NCBI GenBank assembly: GCA_030690365.1
Contig: JAUYGX010000153.1
Span: 1 to 64,000 of the forward strand
Reading direction: 5' to 3'
Origin: Bacteroidales bacterium
Lineage (GTDB): Bacteria; Bacteroidota; Bacteroidia; Bacteroidales; F082
DNA: 64,000 nt
The notes below the pieces were generated by a model. The model was not told where the DNA came from, did not search any database, and worked only from the letters and a program-made list of their open reading frames with translations. Position 1 is the first letter of the stretch; every line of letters begins with the position of its first letter. Of this stretch, positions 60,727 through 64,000 are shown one piece after another. The position numbers were made by a program, and so were the translations under genes.

Positions 60727-62880
60727 ATGTTCAACAAGACTTTCGCGCTTTCGCTCTTACTATCATGGCTTTTCATTTCACAGATTTTTGCAGGTGAGGG
60801 CATGTGGATACCCATGTTACTACAGCAGATGAATGAAAAGGAAATGCAGGAAATGGGGCTAAAAATTACAGCAGAAGATATTTATTCCATTAACCACAGC
60901 AGTTTGAAAGATGCTGTTTTGCTTTTTGGGAGGGGTTGCACCTCTGAGCTGATTTCTAAAAGCGGATTGTTACTCACCAATCACCACTGTGGGTTTGGCC
61001 AGATTCAGCAACACAGCACCGTGGAACACGACTACCTGACCGATGGATTTTGGGCCATGAACCAGGGCGAAGAATTGTTTAACCCAGGCCTGACTGCCAC
61101 TTTATTGATCAGGATGGAAGAAGTTACGGAAAAAGTGCTCGAAGGAGTTATCCCTCAAATGGCAGAAAAGGTACGCCATCAGCTGATTGCCAATAACAGC
61201 AAGAAAATCATTTCCGAATTGGAAAAAGACTCCCTTTACCAAGGATCGATAAAACCTTTTTTCAATGGCAATCAGTATTACATGATGGTTACCGAAACCT
61301 TTAAAGACATCCGTCTGGTGGGTACACCTCCTTCAAATATCGGGAAATTTGGCGGCGATACCGACAATTGGATGTGGCCCCGACATACCGGCGACTTTTC
61401 ATTGTTTCGCATTTATGTGGGCAAGGATGGAAAGCCGGCTGAGTACGCTGAAGACAATGTACCTTATCAACCCAAATTCTTCCTTCCCATTTCACTGGAA
61501 GGGGTTCAGGAAGATGATTTTACATTTGTGTTTGGCTATCCGGCCAGCACCACCGAGTACCTGCCATCGTATGCCATCGAAATGATTACACAGGTACAAA
61601 ATCCGCAGAAAATTAAACTTAGGGAAACCCGGTTGGATATTTTTGGGAAATATGAAGAAAAAGATCCTCAGATTAGAATTCAATATGCCTCCAAGGATGC
61701 ACGCGTCGCCAACTATTGGAAAAAAATGATTGGCGAAAGCGACGGAATCAAGCGAATGAAAGGCATTGATGTAAAACAAGCTTATGAAACCTCATTTCAG
61801 GAATGGGCCGAAAACACTAACTATAGTGGGTTACTCCCGGCATTTAAAAAAACCTATTCTGCCCTGAGCCCTTTGAATGTGGCCACCGATTATCTGATGG
61901 AAGCCGGTTTGGCCATCGAGTTGGTTGTTTATGCCAATGGATTTTCAAAACTGGCATCGCTAAGTAAAAACAAACCGATAAAAGAGGATCTGATCAGTCA
62001 GGAAAAGGAAATTTTGCTCGGTAAAACCAAGACATTCTTTAAAGACTACCATCAGCCCATCGACCGGGAAGTGATGGCGGCCGTATTGAAATTGTATGAT
62101 GAAAACCTGGAAACAAACTATAAACCTGCGTTTTTCAATACCATCCACAAAAAATTCGATGGTGATTATCGTGCGTTTACCAATGCTGTTTTTACAAAAT
62201 CCATGTTTGATAATCAGAGCGAAATCACTGCCTTTATCGAAAATTACCAACCCCGTGATTTGAAAAAACTAATGAAAGATCCGGCATACAAAATGGCCTT
62301 GCAGCTGATGACCTTGTATAATGGCGAAATCAAACAACAACGGCTTGCCTTAAATAACACGCTCGACAGTTTGCAGCGGATTTATATGAAAGCTCAGATG
62401 GAAATGGAACCCAATAAACGGTTTTACCCGGATGCCAATTTCACCTTGCGTGTTACTTATGGTAATGTAAACGGGTTTTCGCCAAAAGATGCCGTTTATT
62501 ATAAGCACTTCACTACCCTGGAAGGCATCATTCAAAAGGAAAACCCTGACGTATACGATTACGTTGTTGAGGATAAACTGAAGGAACTTTACCAAAACAA
62601 AGATTATGGACAATATGCCGATCAGGACGGAACCCTTCATGTGGCCTTTGCGGCCAGCAACCACACCACTGGTGGAAATTCGGGAAGTCCGGTACTAAAT
62701 GCGGAAGGTCAGTTGGTTGGAGTAAATTTCGACCGCTGTTGGGAAGGCACCATGAGCGATTTGATGTATGACCCAGAAGTTTGTCGGAATATTTCGATGG
62801 ATATCAGGTACTTTTTATTTATCGTGGACAAATATGCTGGTGCAGGTTATTTGTTGGATGAAATGACTTTGATAAAGTAA
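60727..62880 (+). CDS. S46 family dipeptidyl-peptidase, DPP11-like
   Basis: 717 aa with a signal peptide (SWLFISQIFAG). Chymotrypsin-fold enzyme that cuts dipeptides from peptide N-termini in the periplasm. Active-site His in LTNHHCGFG (H86/H87) and Ser S652 in GGNSGSPV. The S1 residue is R670 in VNFDRCWEG. In the S46 family Arg at this site gives Asp/Glu preference (DPP11), whereas Gly gives hydrophobic preference (DPP7). So an acidic-residue dipeptidyl-peptidase is predicted. It fits with the Dcp and DPP-IV genes. Confidence 0.9.
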   Translation: MFNKTFALSLLLSWLFISQIFAGEGMWIPMLLQQMNEKEMQEMGLKITAEDIYSINHSSLKDAVLLFGRGCTSELISKSGLLLTNHHCGFGQIQQHSTVEHDYLTDGFWAMNQGEELFNPGLTATLLIRMEEVTEKVLEGVIPQMAEKVRHQLIANNSKKIISELEKDSLYQGSIKPFFNGNQYYMMVTETFKDIRLVGTPPSNIGKFGGDTDNWMWPRHTGDFSLFRIYVGKDGKPAEYAEDNVPYQPKFFLPISLEGVQEDDFTFVFGYPASTTEYLPSYAIEMITQVQNPQKIKLRETRLDIFGKYEEKDPQIRIQYASKDARVANYWKKMIGESDGIKRMKGIDVKQAYETSFQEWAENTNYSGLLPAFKKTYSALSPLNVATDYLMEAGLAIELVVYANGFSKLASLSKNKPIKEDLISQEKEILLGKTKTFFKDYHQPIDREVMAAVLKLYDENLETNYKPAFFNTIHKKFDGDYRAFTNAVFTKSMFDNQSEITAFIENYQPRDLKKLMKDPAYKMALQLMTLYNGEIKQQRLALNNTLDSLQRIYMKAQMEMEPNKRFYPDANFTLRVTYGNVNGFSPKDAVYYKHFTTLEGIIQKENPDVYDYVVEDKLKELYQNKDYGQYADQDGTLHVAFAASNHTTGGNSGSPVLNAEGQLVGVNFDRCWEGTMSDLMYDPEVCRNISMDIRYFLFIVDKYAGAGYLLDEMTLIK

Positions 62881-62969
62881 CCTGTTGTTTTATTACGATT
62901 TACCTGGCGATAGAATAAATAACCGCAAAGTTATGTGCAAAGTATCGCAAAGGAAAACATTGCTTTTAC

Positions 62970-63022
62970 TAGAAACTGTCTGAATTTTGTTTCCCTACGG
63001 GAAAATTTTCAGACAGTTTCTA
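62970..63022. repeat. 53-bp near-perfect hairpin, same family as 6604-6767
   Basis: TAGAAACTGTCTGAA and TTCAGACAGTTTCTA pair exactly, with the inner TTTCCCtacGGGAAA. The outer arms match those of the nested palindrome at 6604-6767. Confidence 0.8.
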
Positions 63023-63420
63023 CAGTATAGCAAACAAAACAGTGAAACTTCGCCCCGATTATTGCATGAAGTTGAGTAGGCGTTTTTGGCTGCAAATCGC
63101 TTTACCTGCCCCGCTTCCCATTTCACCGAACAAACACCCCCATTCACCTAAAACCTGTTTAATTGTACCCTCATACATGTTAGTTTTGCTCCCGCAAAAA
63201 AAAGCGATAAAATAAAAATGGCCATGAATGTGCAACTTAAATACATCGTTTCACCGCTGAACGCTGATCTGAACCTGAACAGGCCAAATTTCCTCCAACC
63301 TTCCATGAAATTGTTGATGTCATGCAGATTACAACATAATTCTTCACCAACAATCAAATTTCTTAACATAAACATAATAAACTTTTTTTATAATAATAGT
63401 TTCCTAAGTTTATTTTTCAT
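63023..63420. other. Intergenic, no gene seen
   Basis: Short ORFs on both strands lack protein-like composition. No clear -33 element was found for the promoter at 63421. Confidence 0.5.
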
Positions 63421-63428
63421 TACTTTTG
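63421..63428 (+). promoter_or_regulatory. -7 box TACTTTTG for the TolC-family gene
   Basis: Exact consensus; leader about 30 nt to ATG 63465. Confidence 0.5.
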
Positions 63429-63464
63429 CCGCCCGTTTATCATAAACTATTACAATAACTCACC

Positions 63465-64000
63465 ATGAAGATCATAAAAATAAACCTGATTATTCTTTTG
63501 TTTATCCTGGCTAACAGCCTGATGGCACAGCAAATAAGAACTTTTTCGCTACAAGAAGCCATATCGTTTGCCATGGAAAACAACTATACCCTGATCAACT
63601 CACAGATGGATGTAGAAACAGCCCGGTACAAAGTAAAGGAATCTACAGCCATCGGATTGCCCCAAATAGATGCATCGGTAAACTACAACGACAACATACA
63701 GCGCGCGGTGATGATTATCCCGGATTTTTATAACGTTCCGATTCAGTTTGGAACAAAATACGATGGTTCGTTGGGGGCATCCGCCTCGCAGCTCATTTTC
63801 AGTGGCGAATATATCGTCGGGTTGCAGGCGGCTAAAACATATCTCGAAAAAACCGACATCGATTTTTTCAAGAACAAAGTAGAGGTAAAGCAAAAAGTGG
63901 CCGACTCGTATTATGCGGCTCTTTCAGCAACCGACGGACTTACAGTTGTGGATTCAACACTGCGCATCACCCGCAAACTGGCCAACGAAACCCGCCAGGT
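63465..64000 (+). CDS. TolC-family outer membrane efflux protein (partial)
   Basis: The first 178 residues, running off the window. Signal peptide ending LMAQ, then FSLQEAISFAMENNYTLINSQMDVETARYKVKES, the repeat start shared by TolC/NodT outer-membrane channels, and the linked GLPQIDASVNYNDNIQ beta strand and LEKTDIDFFKNKVEVKQKVADSYY helix. Likely the first gene of an RND or ABC efflux set continuing to the right. Confidence 0.85.
   Translation, partial: MKIIKINLIILLFILANSLMAQQIRTFSLQEAISFAMENNYTLINSQMDVETARYKVKESTAIGLPQIDASVNYNDNIQRAVMIIPDFYNVPIQFGTKYDGSLGASASQLIFSGEYIVGLQAAKTYLEKTDIDFFKNKVEVKQKVADSYYAALSATDGLTVVDSTLRITRKLANETRQ

Noticed and set aside
63218-63445. 75-codon ORF upstream of the TolC-family gene
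   Set aside because: It overlaps the promoter box at 63421 and has no recognisable features.

Overview
The window is a typical gene-dense stretch of a Bacteroidota chromosome, probably of the Bacteroidales/Marinilabiliales side. Evidence: lipoprotein and secreted protein signals, a type IX secretion C-terminal sorting domain (37412-38692), S9 and S46 exopeptidases, a bacterial GGGP synthase, several families of Bacteroidota-type dispersed palindromic repeats, and almost no Shine-Dalgarno sequences. Sixteen upstream regions carry an exact Bacteroidota -7 promoter box, TAnnTTTG, and these boxes settle several start codons. No phage, plasmid replication genes, CRISPR array or complete insertion sequence was seen.

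Layout. 0-4.3 kb: a broken ImmA/IrrE peptidase gene next to a dispersed repeat, a dipeptidyl carboxypeptidase, then 1 kb of structured repeats. 4.3-6.6 kb: a DUF4136 lipoprotein and a tripartite HipBST toxin-antitoxin operon. 6.8-12.5 kb: recX, prfB with its programmed +1 frameshift, the trkA-trkH potassium uptake pair and meaB. 12.6-18.2 kb: tRNA-Lys(CTT), a small Zn-finger-like protein, GGGP synthase, a DPP-IV-like peptidase, a VCBS-repeat protein. 18.5-22.6 kb: a hybrid histidine kinase and an AI-2E family permease.

22.7-37.3 kb is an envelope locus of mostly unnamed genes: an LPP20-like protein and a CsgG-like protein on the minus strand, then on the plus strand a second LPP20-like protein, a transglutaminase-fold/beta-propeller protein, a protein with a pore-loop-like C-terminus, two membrane proteins and a SUKH-TPR protein, closed by a twin CbxX-type AAA+ ATPase. 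It is the best candidate for an undescribed multi-component system.

37.4-48.6 kb: a T9SS-exported nuclease/phosphatase-fold protein, a TetR-like regulator with a degenerate HTH, trpS-hflX, a TPR lipoprotein, a RimK/RLAN ligase with a GNAT partner, and butyrate kinase coupled to a large secreted protein. 48.6-52.6 kb: an AT-rich island with two overlapping P-loop ATPase genes, bordered by three C-terminal stubs of DUF4143-type ATPases and a 168-bp diverged duplication of a convergent gene junction. 52.5-59.8 kb: a minus-strand series icmF, fkbH-like, acyl carrier protein, deacetylase-like, AAC(3)-like acyltransferase. 59.8-64 kb: a GxxExxY gene inside direct repeats, an S46 peptidase predicted to be DPP11-like, and the start of a TolC-family gene.

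The physiology suggested is peptide use (Dcp, DPP-IV, S46) and coenzyme-B12-dependent or short-chain acyl-CoA metabolism (IcmF, MeaB, butyrate kinase). A notable link inside the window: the HipT kinase studied in enteropathogenic E. coli phosphorylates a serine in the KMSKS loop of TrpS, but the TrpS encoded here reads KMGKS and lacks that serine.
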